Part shown: positions 1 through 11,557 of the stretch, one piece after another
Numbering within the stretch: the stretch's first letter is position 1
How the letters are laid out: each line of letters begins with the position of its first letter
Source: Paracamarosporium sp. OC-R06-R3
Taxonomy: Eukaryota > Ascomycota > Dothideomycetes > Pleosporales > Didymosphaeriaceae
Length of the DNA stretch: 64,000 nt
NCBI GenBank assembly: GCA_019828545.1
Contig: JACVRA010000088.1
Span: 62,001-126,000 of the forward strand
Direction: 5' to 3'
Made by a program: the position numbers and the translations under genes
Notes under the pieces: model-generated
Databases searched by the model: none
The model's input: only the letters and a program-made list of their open reading frames with translations
Told to the model about the DNA's origin: nothing

Positions 1-1
1 A

Positions 2-2572
2 GGTTCCACATGCTGCCCATCTGGATACACCTGCGCTGCGTCTACCATCCAAGCTCAGAAGAGAGACGCCCTTGAGGAACTCGTTCCTATTATCCCTGGT
101 GGCCTTCCTACTCCTGATACCAGATCATACTACTGCCAGCTAATCGAAGATCAGTCGACTTCATCGGACGTGATCACTAGCACGGATGAAGCTATCACCG
201 AGTCGAGCACTGCTACTGAATCTTTGGAGACGGTCACCAGCACTCCGGTAACCACCGAAGCATCAGCAACTCCTAGCGCTTGCGCCAACCAACAGGATAG
301 CCAATGCGGAGGTCCTGATTTCACCGGCGATTCTTGCTGCCCAGATGGATATGCCTGTGCCGCACCATTTCCCGAGGTCACTATTCTTCCTGGTCGCCGA
401 AGGGCATTGTTGGCTCGCACTCTTCCATCCTTTTGCCAGCAGCTCCCTGCGCAATCGTCTTCTGCAGACGCAGCAACCACAACGGACGCAGCTACTACTG
501 ATGCCGCTACATCCACTGATGCTGCTACCACTGATGCTGCTACCACTGATGCTGCTACCACCGATGCTGCTACATCCACCGACGCTGCTACATCCACCGA
601 CGCTGCTACATCCACCGACGCTGCTACTACACCAGGCGCCGCTACGTCAAGCACACCTGATATTACTTCGAGCGCTTCAGCTACCCCCTCGGCTACTGCG
701 GCCTGCCGTAACAAGCCTGGCTCAGTTTGCGGTGGTTCCCTCTTCCCCAACGCTCGAACATGCTGCCCTACCGGAACTGTTTGCATGGATTACAGCGTTG
801 TAGCCGTTTGCCAGGCCCCTGACGACGACGACGACGACACAGTATCGAGCTCAGCTTCTATCATCTCGAGCTCTGCTACGCCTGCGCCAACCAGCTCATT
901 AGTTGATGTGACTAGCGATGTCTCCTCAGATGCTGTGACTACGTCTAGTGACGCTACGGCTACTTCCACTGACGCTGCTACCACCGATGCTGCCGCCACT
1001 GATGCTGCTACGTCCACCGATGCTGCTACTACCGATGCCGCTACTACTTCTGACGCAGCTTCTTCAAGCGCTACCGCCTCCCCCTCGGATACGCCAAGCG
1101 ACAATGGCTGTCCTAACCAGCCTGAGAGCCAATGTGGTGGTCTCCTCTTCTCAGGGGATTCATGCTGCCCTGTTGGATATCAATGCCAGAGCCTGGGCCT
1201 TGGCTCCTTCTGCAAGCCGATTGATGACAGCACAGCGTCCAGCTCGGCCTCCTCTGACGCTGCTGCTACGTCCACCGATGCTGCTACCACCGACGCTGCT
1301 ACATCCACTGATGCCGCCACTGTAACTGACGCTGTGACCACATCTGATGCTGCTACTACGACTGACGCTGCCACTTCCTCGGACGTTGCCGCTACTTCTG
1401 ACGCCGCCCTTACTTCGACCGCTTCAGCATCTCCTTCAGACATTCCCAGCTGCTCCAACGTGGCTTATGGCCCGTGCGGTTTCTTCAACAGTGAATGCTG
1501 CCCTACCGGATATTCTTGCCAGGGTCCAATCTTTTTCAGCCTCACATGCCAGCCCATTCCTGGCTTCATAGTATCCAGCTCGGCCTCCTCTGACGCTGCG
1601 GCCACGTCTACTGATGCTGCTGCTACCTCCACTGACGCTGCTGCTACTTCCAGTGACGCTGCGGCTACCTCCACTGACGCCGCGTCCACTGATGCTGCGG
1701 CCACCTCCACTGACGCTGCGGCTACCTCCAGCGACGTCGCGGCTACCTCCAGTGACGCTGCTGCTACCTCCACTGACGCTGCTGCTACCTCCACTGACGC
1801 TGCTGCTACCTCCACTGACGCTGCTGCTACCTCCACTGACGCTGCTGCTACCTCCACTGACGCTGCGGCCACCTCCAGCGAAGCTACATCATCGTCGATC
1901 ATTGTGACGAGCAGCGCTACGCCAACAACCCTCGTAACTCTCGTATCCTCTAGCTCCGTAGCTGCCTCATCATCGGTAGCTGCCTGCATTCCCGTCCCTA
2001 GCGGCAACAACTATGTCTACGACCCTAGCTTCGAGCTCAACTACGGCCCGAGTACCAAGAGCGCCCTTAAGGCTCCATGGAAGGTGACTACAACTTCGGG
2101 CTGGGACTCGAGCAACGTTGTGGTTTACAAGGGCGACGGCGCACAATACGATGGCAGCTATGGCTTCAGTGGAAAGACCACGACCACCTCCACGCAAACA
2201 TTGACCCTCTCGCAAGACGTCACAATTCCCGCTGGTGTCACTCTGAACGTTGGTCTCTACTTTAAGACCGAACGGTCTACCAGTCTTGCCAGTTCCCTCA
2301 ACCTCTTCAATGTAGTGGTCAACTTCGACGGCAAGGCGGTTGCGCAGTGGACACCAAACAGCAATTCATACACCAAGGTTGGTTCCGATGTGACCAGCAA
2401 GCGAGTCAGTGCGAACCTACCAATTGTTGCATCTGGTGCGATTGGTACGACCGGAACCCACACCATCTCAATGGTTGTTACCACCAAGAACGTCAACGGT
2501 TGGATCTTTGACGCGGATAGCTTCTATGTTACTCCTGTCTCCGCTCCAAGTGGCAAGTCGTTCTGCAAGTAG
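2..2572 (+). CDS. Cys-rich, Ser/Thr/Ala-repeat surface protein (5' end outside window)
   Basis: The frame is open from base 2, so the N-terminus and any signal peptide lie upstream; about 856 residues are visible. Small cysteine modules with the pattern C-x(n)-CGG-x(n)-CCP-x-G-x-x-C-x(n)-C occur at roughly bases 2-130 (partial), 278-440, 701-816, 1106-1222 and 1448-1555. The CGG...CCP.GY.C spacing recalls fungal CBM1 cellulose-binding modules but carries an adjacent Cys pair, so it may be a distinct family. Modules are separated by long low-complexity linkers of TDAAT/STDAA repeats, a typical O-mannosylated spacer. The last 195 residues (from about base 1985) form a compact beta-rich domain resembling a CBM4/9-type galactose-binding fold, ending near a final Cys. 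No GPI tail is seen. Probable role: secreted or wall-bound carbohydrate-binding or adhesive protein. Function is inferred from architecture only. Confidence 0.8.
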   Translation, partial: GSTCCPSGYTCAASTIQAQKRDALEELVPIIPGGLPTPDTRSYYCQLIEDQSTSSDVITSTDEAITESSTATESLETVTSTPVTTEASATPSACANQQDSQCGGPDFTGDSCCPDGYACAAPFPEVTILPGRRRALLARTLPSFCQQLPAQSSSADAATTTDAATTDAATSTDAATTDAATTDAATTDAATSTDAATSTDAATSTDAATTPGAATSSTPDITSSASATPSATAACRNKPGSVCGGSLFPNARTCCPTGTVCMDYSVVAVCQAPDDDDDDTVSSSASIISSSATPAPTSSLVDVTSDVSSDAVTTSSDATATSTDAATTDAAATDAATSTDAATTDAATTSDAASSSATASPSDTPSDNGCPNQPESQCGGLLFSGDSCCPVGYQCQSLGLGSFCKPIDDSTASSSASSDAAATSTDAATTDAATSTDAATVTDAVTTSDAATTTDAATSSDVAATSDAALTSTASASPSDIPSCSNVAYGPCGFFNSECCPTGYSCQGPIFFSLTCQPIPGFIVSSSASSDAAATSTDAAATSTDAAATSSDAAATSTDAASTDAAATSTDAAATSSDVAATSSDAAATSTDAAATSTDAAATSTDAAATSTDAAATSTDAAATSSEATSSSIIVTSSATPTTLVTLVSSSSVAASSSVAACIPVPSGNNYVYDPSFELNYGPSTKSALKAPWKVTTTSGWDSSNVVVYKGDGAQYDGSYGFSGKTTTTSTQTLTLSQDVTIPAGVTLNVGLYFKTERSTSLASSLNLFNVVVNFDGKAVAQWTPNSNSYTKVGSDVTSKRVSANLPIVASGAIGTTGTHTISMVVTTKNVNGWIFDADSFYVTPVSAPSGKSFCK
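1750..1870 (+). repeat. 21-bp in-frame tandem repeat (AAATSTD unit)
   Basis: About five near-identical copies of a 21-base unit encode Ala-Ala-Ala-Thr-Ser-Thr-Asp inside the surface protein gene. Related, less regular arrays occupy about 470-640, 955-1070, 1255-1420 and 1585-1750. Unit length is a multiple of three, so copy-number change keeps the frame. Confidence 0.85.
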
Positions 2573-2929
2573 AGTTGGTTCTGAACCAATGAATGGGGAT
2601 TGTGAGTTGTGGTGGATAGGATTCGGAAAGGCTCCATTTTGATGTATTTCTGGGCGAAGATTGTCGGCGGAAATATGTCATTTAGGATGGAACAATTTTA
2701 CTTTGTAACGTTGATGGTTTTCGACCTCCCGGTCTGTTTTATGAAGGATGTAGTTGGATGATCTACTTAGAAAATATACCTCAGGGTTGATATAACTGGA
2801 TTTGCTTTGCTTGCCATAACGTGTGATCGTGACTGTGTGGTAGGCTGCCTGTTACTTACGTCGAATTATATGTCGAAGATGATTGCGCCTCGTATAGGTA
2901 CAGTTGGTCGCTTGAGCGGACGAATCAAC

Positions 2930-5085
2930 GGAGGTATAGTTCCTGCTGCATTGAGGCTTTGTGGCACTGCAATTCTTAGCCCCGATTAAAAGTCGAATCG
3001 TACTACCCTGCGTGATCACGTGTTCAAGCGACCGGAATACAACCTTTCCATCTGAACCTACATCAGACGAAAAGCACTGCAATTCTTAGCCCCGACGAAG
3101 AGTCGCGTTGTAGTACCTTGCGTGACCATAGGCCCAAGCGACTGGAGGAGTACAAGTGCAACAACTGTTCATTCATCCAATTTGTGTTGCAATCTTTGGC
3201 CTTTGTGAGGCTGTGACCTTGCGCCTCGCGTACGTTGAGCCGCATGCGCACGCTTAAGCGCACGAATCATAACAGCTCTGATGGCTTAACGAGAGCACTG
3301 CAACTCTTAGCGCCAACGGAAAGAGAACCTGCTATGCCACCTGCCTCACACCTCGCAGCCGCACGCTCAAGTGGACGAATCACGAACTACAAGATACTCA
3401 ATCGAGCGATCTTTACAAACTTTTTGGTTAGCGCACTTCTTGCACTACAATCTTTAGCGCCAATGAAGGGTGAACTGCTGCGCCATCTTGTACCTTGTAT
3501 AGGTGCCGTAAAATGTAACCATGAAACGTGAATCTATCTGCACTGCAATTATTAGCCCCGACGAAGAGTCTACGTAAAGCATCTTGCCTGACACAGGCCT
3601 AAGCCACTAGAGTAAAGTAAATATAGATCTTGTTCGCCTTTCACTACAATCTCTAGTCTCGAGGAATGGTCTTGTCGGGCCACCTCTTGTGACTATACAC
3701 CTCGTATACGTTGAGCCAATCTCGTACTAGACTTTGCACGACCCCTACACTTGCACTGCGATCTCTAGCCCGGACGAAGCGTCCTTATACCACCTTAACC
3801 TCGTATACATGCAGCCACTCGCTTAAACCCGCCCGAAATTCTGCCTGCACTGCAATCTCTAGCCCCGACGAAGAGTCCCTGGCTACCTCGTCTCACCTCA
3901 TCTCGTCACATGTACTCACAAGGCTGAGCGACCGGTGAGTGAGCAATTCTTAGCCCCAACGAAGCGTCCTTTTACCACCTCAAACTTGCATCTATTGAGC
4001 CGCACGCCTAAGCGTACAAATCACACAACACGATAAACAAAGTATTAATCTACTCACCCTTTTGAAAACCAATGTATATAGTTATAAACGAGGAGTGTTA
4101 CGTGATCTATGCAAGGAATACACCTCGTACGCGCAACTACCTAGTCCAGTTAATTTCCTTGCTGTCATTCCTAGCCACATCGAATAGCCCTACGCCTCGT
4201 GCATGTGCAAGTATATACTAAAGCGCATGTGTTACAAAGCTCAATTCAGTGACCGAGGGAACTAATAAGACTCGTGTGTACCGGGCACCCACACATAGTA
4301 CTAAGAGTTAATACACGCTTCTTGCAACTTCACGCCAGAATAACATAGCAAATCTCTAGCTTTACAACAACCCTGAACTTGTACAAATACACTAGAACAT
4401 GGTTTTTGTATAGCAGTTTATACTCTTACTATTGCGCTAAGAGGTCTTAATAGTTCCTTAGGCCACTGTGATTCACCAAGGGTAGTAGAATGAACCAGAC
4501 TTATGTGCTTAACCTGACCAAAATCCTTGATGAATCCCTTTACCCTCAGTGTCTCTAGCGAAAAACCACCGTAAATCTTTACGCAAAAGCACTGCAATTC
4601 TGAACCCCGATGGAAACTCCGGTTATACTACTTTCCTAGTTCGTCTTGGTCTTCGAATATAGGTCACAAAATCAGCTTACTAACGACCAGAACGTGTACG
4701 GATAACTGAAATCCCATTGGACCATTCCCATTACATTATGCACACCTAGATGGTTTAATACGCCCTAATCCCTACTAGAAGCCGAATCTCCTTGGGAGAC
4801 CAGAAATAAAGACCGGACATGAAAACGACCCATACCGAAAGAGCCAGATATTCCAACATCGAAATCACAATCTCAATAGACACAAAATGATCTCAGGATC
4901 ATTATAAACATCATCTGCACTGCAATTTTTAGCCCCGACGGAGCGTCCGTCCTTGTACCACCTGAACCTCGTATCCGCAACCATATGCTTGGGCTTACAA
5001 ATCATACAACACGATAAACAAAGTACTAAACGCACAACCTCTCATCGTTTTCACTATAGTATTGGCTCCAGCGAGAAGTCAGCCT
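2930..5085. repeat. Array of diverged non-coding repeats (core GCACTGCAATTCTTAGCC)
   Basis: A core resembling GCACTGCAATTCTTAGCC followed by CCGACGAAGAGTC recurs near 2967, 3075, 3295, 3442, 3540, 3641, 3752, 3847, 3942, 4588, 4918 and, very degraded, 5052. Several copies also share downstream blocks: ACCACCT, then CCTCGTATAC, then GAGCCGCACGCTTAAGCG with ACGAATCA. Copies are 75-130 bases apart in the first kilobase, then sparser. There is no long reading frame. It looks like a decayed satellite-like array or nested remnants of one small element, in a stretch of about 3.5 kb without a gene. Confidence 0.75.
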
Positions 5086-6074
5086 AAGGGACACAGCCAA
5101 TCAAGCATATCCCCTGTGCGCGGCGAAAATTAGAAAATGAGGCAGACGTACCGTACCGTACCGTACGCCTTCCTAAAGAACGCACTCCGATCAAATTCTT
5201 CTCATCCCATTAATTTCCTCCAACACCACAGTCACAAACATCACACATCACAAATAAACCACCAAGCACACAAGCATAGCAACAAAGCAAAGAATCAATT
5301 CGTTCTCGTGTCGTCCCGCTTCGTCTGAAACAGACAAGACAGCGACGCAGCCATCTACTATACATTCCTCCGCCGTTTCCCTCACTTACCCATCCATGCA
5401 TCTCACGCGGAGAGCCACAACAGCATCCCATACAACAAATAAGCAAACGATTAAACATATACCTCCCACGAACGCCCAACGAGCGCTACGCTTGAACGCC
5501 GAGGCAAGTCAAGACAAGACAAGACAAGCGGGGAGTCGCTCAAGGACAAAAGATGCAAAACAAGGAAAGCAAAAACTGTGTATGGATAAAAGGCGGAAGG
5601 GAGCAGAACCTGCTGCCTTGCCTTATCCGCTCGCTCAGGAACAGAATGGAATGATAACCACGTCTCATGCCTCGACTTCCCTCCGCTGAGATAAACCACC
5701 CAGCAGAACGAGTGAGAACGAGAGAGGATTTCTAGTCAGAAAAGAAGAAGAAGCAAGCAAGCAAGAATCCGCCGTTAGGATATTACAATCGAAGCAAGGA
5801 AGCAAGAGACGAAGGATAAGTCGAAGTCCGAAAGAAAAGAAAAGAAAGCTTTTACTTCACGTACGAAGTCATGTCGCCGTCGCATCATCTGATTCGTTCG
5901 AAAGACATTCCGAGAGGAAGGCATGCAACATCGCCCTGGACGTGGCACATCAAACGTGAGAGGATCGTGACGAAGTGTCGGGTGGGAGTCGCCGACGTAG
6001 TCAGGCCTAGGATTATCGAGCGGGATTTTCCTAGAGTAAACTAGGTGAAGCGAATGAGCAGAAGAGTCGTGATC
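5086..6074. other. Gene-free spacer downstream of ASE1
   Basis: There is no convincing gene. It contains a short (CCGTA)4 run near 5146-5167, an AAGAC run near 5508-5530 and purine-rich tracts at 5720-5860. The part nearest 6074 probably includes the 3' untranslated region of the minus-strand ASE1 gene. Confidence 0.5.
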
Positions 6075-8426
6075 TCAGTAGTCGCCGTCATCGGTCCATC
6101 CGCACTCACTGCCCTCCACAGCGCGCACCATCTGTCCGCCTTCTTCAACCATGTAGGTACCACCCTCCACGGCACGAATGCCCCGCAACTTCTTCCCATT
6201 CACTCCACGAGGTGACGAGGAGTACCCGCCTTCAGGCGTGAAGCGCTTGTTCCTAGACATCTGTTGTCGGTATTTGTAGAAGTCGACATCGCGCTCCGGC
6301 GGCTCATCCGATTGCTCGCTAAACGTTTCCCAGTTCTCGGATCCAGATTGCATCGTAGCACCTGTTCCGGTTGACGAACTTTGTGATATTTGCCTGCTTC
6401 CTGCATGCGGAGGAACGTACTGGGGCGAGTAGGTGGAACGCATGGTTTGAGATAGGTAGGAGCGGTCGTCGTATGGATCCTCGGGGGGAACGTGACGTAC
6501 TATGCTCTCGCTCCGCTCGCCGCGGTTGAAGTCAAACCGGTTCACGGGCGTTGCTACTGGGTCCGGAGGTACGAATAGATCCTTCATTCGTGGAGGCGGA
6601 GCCATCGGTGGTGGCATCTTACGTATCGCTGAGTTTTCGCGAGACGGTGGAGCTGGCTTCCGCTCAGGTGAATTGCCACCATGCGGCATTGTCTTCAAGG
6701 GAGCACGTGCTGGTATCTTGGAAGGACTCTTCTGTAATGAAGCTGCCGACATCGAGCTCGCCAGCGGGTTCCGTCCCATAGTGCTAGAACCAAAATTTGG
6801 CGCAGGTGTCTTTGATCGGGCAGGGGGAGCTCCACGGGCAGTACCAGGTCGACTGATTGATGCGACTGATGCGGATTTGGAATGCTGTCTTGTAAGCGTA
6901 GGAGCCGCCGATGGGGTTTTTGACCGTGGCGGCGGAGCTTTCGCAGCACAAGCATATAGCTCGTCTAGATACCGCTCTCCCAGGACTAGGAAAGGCCGAC
7001 CATATTCATCTTCCCATTGCTCGAGAGTCTGCTTCAACTCGGCTTCGAGCTTGGGTAGCTCCTTTGCGATACGTTTCCGCATCTTCTCTTCTCGTAGGAG
7101 CTTTCCTGGGTCGCGCCTCTCTCCCTTCTGTCCCCGTGCCATCAAACGAGATGCATCTTGACTTGATTGCGCCAGATCGTCGCGCTCTTTGATAAGCTCA
7201 CGGTGTCGGTCGATCTTTTGTAGAATAGGTAGTCGCTGTTCCTTGAGTACTTCGAGGCGGGAGATTTCAGCTTCGTGGGATGATAGAAGGGCGTCTGTGC
7301 AAACATCGGAGAAGGCAGGTGTGAAGTCGAGCATCTCTTCCTCGGAGAAGTACAACGCGTCCCAAAGCTCTTGCAGTTTCACTCGCGCTTCCTCGACGAA
7401 GATGTGTAGGTTTTGGCGCTTCAGCTCGTTCAATCTTGCCAGCTCGTCCTCGAACTCGTTGATGGTGCGCAGGCCACAGCCGCGGTTGCTAGTCAGGAAC
7501 TGCTTGCGCTCCTGCTGATCGACGTTCAACCGGTCCCACAAGTCTTCAATGGTAGAACGCAGCTGCCCTAGGCGCCGTTCACGGCCCCGCTTCTCCTCAA
7601 CCAATCGCTCCTTCTTCGCCTTAAGCTCAGCGATATCCTCGTTGTGCAGTCCGAGCTGTTCTGGAGCCTCGCGGTGGTACTTGACGACCGAGGTGTCTGT
7701 TTGTGCTTGCGGTGTGCCTAGCTCTGCCCACAGTTGGATCATCTCCTGACACAACACCTGGACTGTGTTCAAGCGACGGTTGTACTCTTCGTATACGCGG
7801 GAGAACTCGCGGTCGAGGGATGCGACGTATGAAGGGGAGATATCGAAGGAGGGTGAGACGGTAGCGTTCGGCGAAGTGGGGGGCAGCTTGACCTGCACAA
7901 AGTCTCTATCCAGGTGCGACGCGTACGAGTCGAGGGCCTCGGCGAGTTCTGCAGCGCGTCAGTATGTTGTGGTAAAAAGGAGAATAAGCGACATACTTCT
8001 CACTTGCTCGAAGCGCTCGCGGTGCAGTTTGCTGACCGTGTTGTACTTCTCCTTCAGCTCCTTGAGGCAGCGCGTCAAGGGATATGTGACCTGTAGGCCG
8101 TCGTCGATTTCGTAGTTGGGGTTGGGCTTGTTATCGTCTAGCGAAGCCTCCATCTGGCGGATTGTCCTGATCAGGCGCTCCGCCTCTTCGGTCATCTCAT
8201 GCTTCTCGTTGGTCGTCTGCTTGAGCTGGCTGTGGAGCGTCTCTGAGAGGGCCGAGAAGAGCTGCCGGACGCGTTAGTATCCGCTGCTGTCTTTACTGCA
8301 GCGCGGCGGGCTCACCTCTGCCTCGCGCGTGTCGCGCTCATGGCTGGCGACGCCGATCTCGTCGAACAGGCCGTGCAGCTGGCCGATGATGGTGGTGACT
8401 TGCTGGGCCAGGTAGCTCGTGTCCAT
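6075..8426 (-). CDS. ASE1: Ase1/PRC1/MAP65 microtubule-bundling protein
   Basis: Three exons: 8316-8426, 7997-8261 and 6075-7948, giving 749 residues; introns are 54 and 48 bases with GTGAG and GTATGT donors. Proteins of this family crosslink antiparallel microtubules in the spindle midzone and drive anaphase spindle elongation and cytokinesis. Coiled-coil and spectrin-like segments fill roughly residues 1-470, with the family-typical stretch around GRPFLVLGERYLDEL near residues 440-460. The C-terminal 290 residues are basic, Ser/Pro-rich and apparently disordered, with many SP/TP sites that fit control by cyclin-dependent kinase. The start is the first ATG of exon 1 (MDTSYLAQQ), where family proteins begin. 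Length matches fungal Ase1. Intact. Confidence 0.93.
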
Positions 8427-9455
8427 TGCGACTAAGGAGCCTCCCGGCGGGCTATCGTGGATTGTCAGGGCGCATGCACGAGGGATCTGCGTGCAGGTGG
8501 GCAGGTGGGGGAGCTGCTGAGCCGAGGAGCGTAGTATGCGTGTTGTCGTGGCAAGCGCAAATCCTTCGGTGCAAGCAAAAGAGCGTCGTCGCACACTTGG
8601 ACTCGGGCGCTGGAAAGAAATCGAGACTGAGTGTTTACGCTGGAGCGGACTGTGATGCAATGTTGGAGATAGGTCGGGGTAGTAGTTGCGGTCGGCCTAG
8701 TGTCAGCCGTTTATTTTGGGATGGCGGTTGCTCCGGCGACGGCCCGCGTCAACACCAACGCCGGATCACGAGAACGCTTGTTTCATCCAGTATCGACCCA
8801 TCGCTCCACAGCCTATCATCTCGCTCCGAACGCGCACTAAGCAAGGGAAAGCGATTACCACCTGCGCAAAGGCGGCAACTGCCCTGCGGCTCCCCAGGCC
8901 TGCATATGCACGGCATCGCAGTGGCTCAGCAACATGCACACGCGAAACATCGTCAGCCAAAGACTCGAGCGGTTGCTAGGCGAGGAGGCGGAGTCGTGAA
9001 CTCTGATCCACGGCGCTAGTTCTATCAGATCGATTATCACGGTTCGGGGGTGGAGCCATTTACACCACTACGAGACCCACCCCGAGAACTACTCCAGTAC
9101 ATCACTCCCCGCGTACGACACAAGCAAGGCAGATCCATGGATACGACGATCTCCAATGCTCCGCTGTGTGATAGTGTGATATCCAAAGCTTCTCCCTTTG
9201 ACGAAGTAAACAAACATGTCTCCGCAAAAGACTAGGAATCTCACATCTAGTCTCACAGACTTATGTTCTCAAACAGGTTTGACGTCCCTAGTGCGGCCAC
9301 AACAGAACCTTAGCGCCACGAGAAACAGGAACGACATTCCCGCACGGATGAAAATGCTCAGATGGCTCAGGCCCTCCCAAACAAACCGGTTTCTAAAGTT
9401 GGGACCTCATCGGCAATCTACGATCTGGCTCACCGTATCTGACGACACGACAGCC
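8427..9455. other. Spacer: ASE1 upstream region
   Basis: About 1 kb between the ASE1 start and the stop of the next minus-strand gene. Short open frames here show no family resemblance. It should hold the ASE1 promoter and the 3' end of the DUF1308 gene; no clear element was recognised. Confidence 0.4.
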
Positions 9456-11088
9456 TCATTTCCGCCGGCCATGTTTAGCAATCAAACTACGACTCTCTCC
9501 ACACAGCCAGATATGTGGCCCAGCTTCTCCGTCCTTCAGTCCAACCTCGTTGATAGAGCGCTCAATCTGCTTTGCCCTCGCACGGTTCGAACTCAACGTC
9601 GTCAACCCGGTTGACCACCCATAGAAGAATATCGCCGTGTTCAAAGGCCCTAATTCTGGCTCCATCTTCTTTGCGACTGCAGGCAGACTATCCAGTCGCT
9701 GGTCGATGTTGCTGGGCTCAACACGGATGGGCAGTTGGAAGCCTTCGGGTGCGGGGTGATCTGACAAGGCGAGCCATTGTCTTAGGCGTTCATCGGGCGA
9801 GAGATCTTGGTGATCTCGTTGCGCCAAAAGAAGGTTTGCGCGCACCTTCTCTTTGTCAGTTGCAAGGGTGTCGACGATCAGGTTCATCTGATCTGCTGCC
9901 TCTTGCGTGGTTACCATAGGATGGGAAGCGATGGCGGGGTAGAGGTGGGTCGGAAGAAGTTTCTCTTTTTGCTCTTCAAGGATTTGTGCTCGGACCTGCG
10001 CGTTTGGAAGCGTTAGCAGAGCTTGATAAACAAATCATCATCGCTTATCATGGCACGGTGGACGACCTAGTAGTCACCTTTGTCTGCTCTTTCTTATATG
10101 AGGCAGGCAGAGTAGAGGTAGAAGATCTAGCTAATAAATGTTCACGTACCTCTCCGGGATACCAATCGAGAATCTCACACTCGCCATGAGAAATATCCGA
10201 AATCAGAGCCAGGAGAATAGTGCAGTCGATATTGAGGGTCTCAGAAAGCGTCCTAGATCGATCTACCAGCAAGTTCGGAAGTGCCTCTGCGACCGACGGA
10301 GTCTCGGGTATCTCATTCGCACACTGCACCGTTATGCCGACCGCTCTCATTTTATCCAAGATCATATCCACCTCTTTCAGCCTCCCCGATTGCAAGCGAG
10401 TCAGAACATACCGCACTTTCGGTGAATGGCCACGCATGGGATTCGCTCGCGCGGCGCGGGCAAGTTCGCGAGCGCTCTTGACAATCTCAACTTGGTCGTC
10501 GTCGTCTTCATCTTCCCAGTTAGTCGGAGCTACGCCATCCATCTCTTCATCAGAATCAGAGTCGTTTTGCCAGCCCATCTTGGCAAGATCGAACAACAGT
10601 CGTTTCTCCGAGGTGGTCGACACACGTATCCATTCCATGCCATCAGCAGCCACAATATCCACGAGCGCAGACGTCTTCCCCTTGGCCGCACTCCCCTTAG
10701 AAAAGCTAATCCCATTCTTAGCCTGTCCCTTCTGTCGATTCCAGTAAAAGTATTTTCTGAAAGCCAGTAACCCAGATGATCGTTTTGCAGCTGCCCAAAG
10801 CGCCTCATAGTACAGGAGATTAGAAGACGCAGCGTAATGCCGCGCCTTCTCCGGCGGGTGATTTGCGCTCTTCAACTTATTGAGGAAGCCCAACTCGTTC
10901 TTGAAATCGCTTCGCAGCGTGCGGTATTCCACTTGAGAGGGTATCTTGGCCTGCATTTGGTTGGCGTCCACGGCTGAGACGTATTGCTCCACCTCTTCGT
11001 GCAGGGTTTTGCACCTCTCAATAAGTTCGTCGACATCTGGGCCATCCAAGTCCATGCTTTGCACACTGGAAACCAGCGAATCAGCCAT
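9456..11088 (-). CDS. DUF1308 family protein (C7orf25-like)
   Basis: Two exons, 10150-11088 and 9456-9995, give 492 residues; the 154-base intron has a GTACGT donor and a GCGCAG acceptor and keeps the frame. The protein resembles the UPF0415/C7orf25 family: an N-terminal helical part (residues 1-110), a central segment with VDIVAADGMEWIRV matching the family's VDVVANGG.TWVKA, an acidic loop near residues 180-210, and the motif NIDCTILLALISDISHGECE, equivalent to animal NLDITTLITYVSALSYGGC. The family has been related to PIN-like nuclease folds, but function is not established. The start MADSL is preferred to an in-frame ATG 32 codons upstream because the extension is low quality. Confidence 0.85.
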
Positions 11089-11557
11089 GTTGGTGAGTAT
11101 GTAGTGTAACCCTGGGACTGCAATATACTGCCGACAATGATCGCCTTTTGCTATCGCTTTGGGTTGAAGAGAACAAACGAACAAAGAACGGATACGAGTC
11201 CTTGGAGTTGGGAAGTTTCAATGTTCAGAGTACCCTGAGTCAGAGGAATGAAGGTCCGAGGGGCGTACGCCTCGCGTGCGTATTTTTGGACGCCTTGTAA
11301 GATTCTGTTCTAAACGCAACCGGGTCGGCCACAAAGAGAGGCGTAGCCTTGATCAGACAACCTTGGAATGACCGTCAACCTAAATAATCATAGCAAAAGA
11401 ATAAAACGCTAGAACATTCGATGCCAGTTTGCTTGCAGACGAAGGGCGACGGTAGGGCGGCGGGTACGGCCCGACTATTCTTCCGAGCCCCGCCAACGAC
11501 AGTCGACAGCCCAAGCTACTCGTACAACCGTAAAGATACCCCAACTTTACCGTCACA
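11089..11557. promoter_or_regulatory. Divergent promoter region, DUF1308 / SRP9
   Basis: A 469-base spacer between two genes transcribed away from each other, so it must contain both promoters. No motif was assigned with confidence. Confidence 0.45.

Noticed and set aside
151..2010. Long minus-strand open frames rich in Val-Ala-Ala-Ser opposite the surface protein gene
   Set aside because: They are the antisense reading of the TDAA repeat; the plus frame has structured cysteine modules and a C-terminal domain.
2930..5085. Reading the repeat array as a CRISPR array or tandem tRNA genes
   Set aside because: Repeats are diverged, spacing is irregular, and no tRNA A/B boxes or cloverleaf was found; CRISPR is not expected in a fungal nucleus.
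6502..7161. A 219-codon plus-strand frame inside ASE1
   Set aside because: Antisense shadow of the disordered part of ASE1; composition is not protein-like and no family fits.
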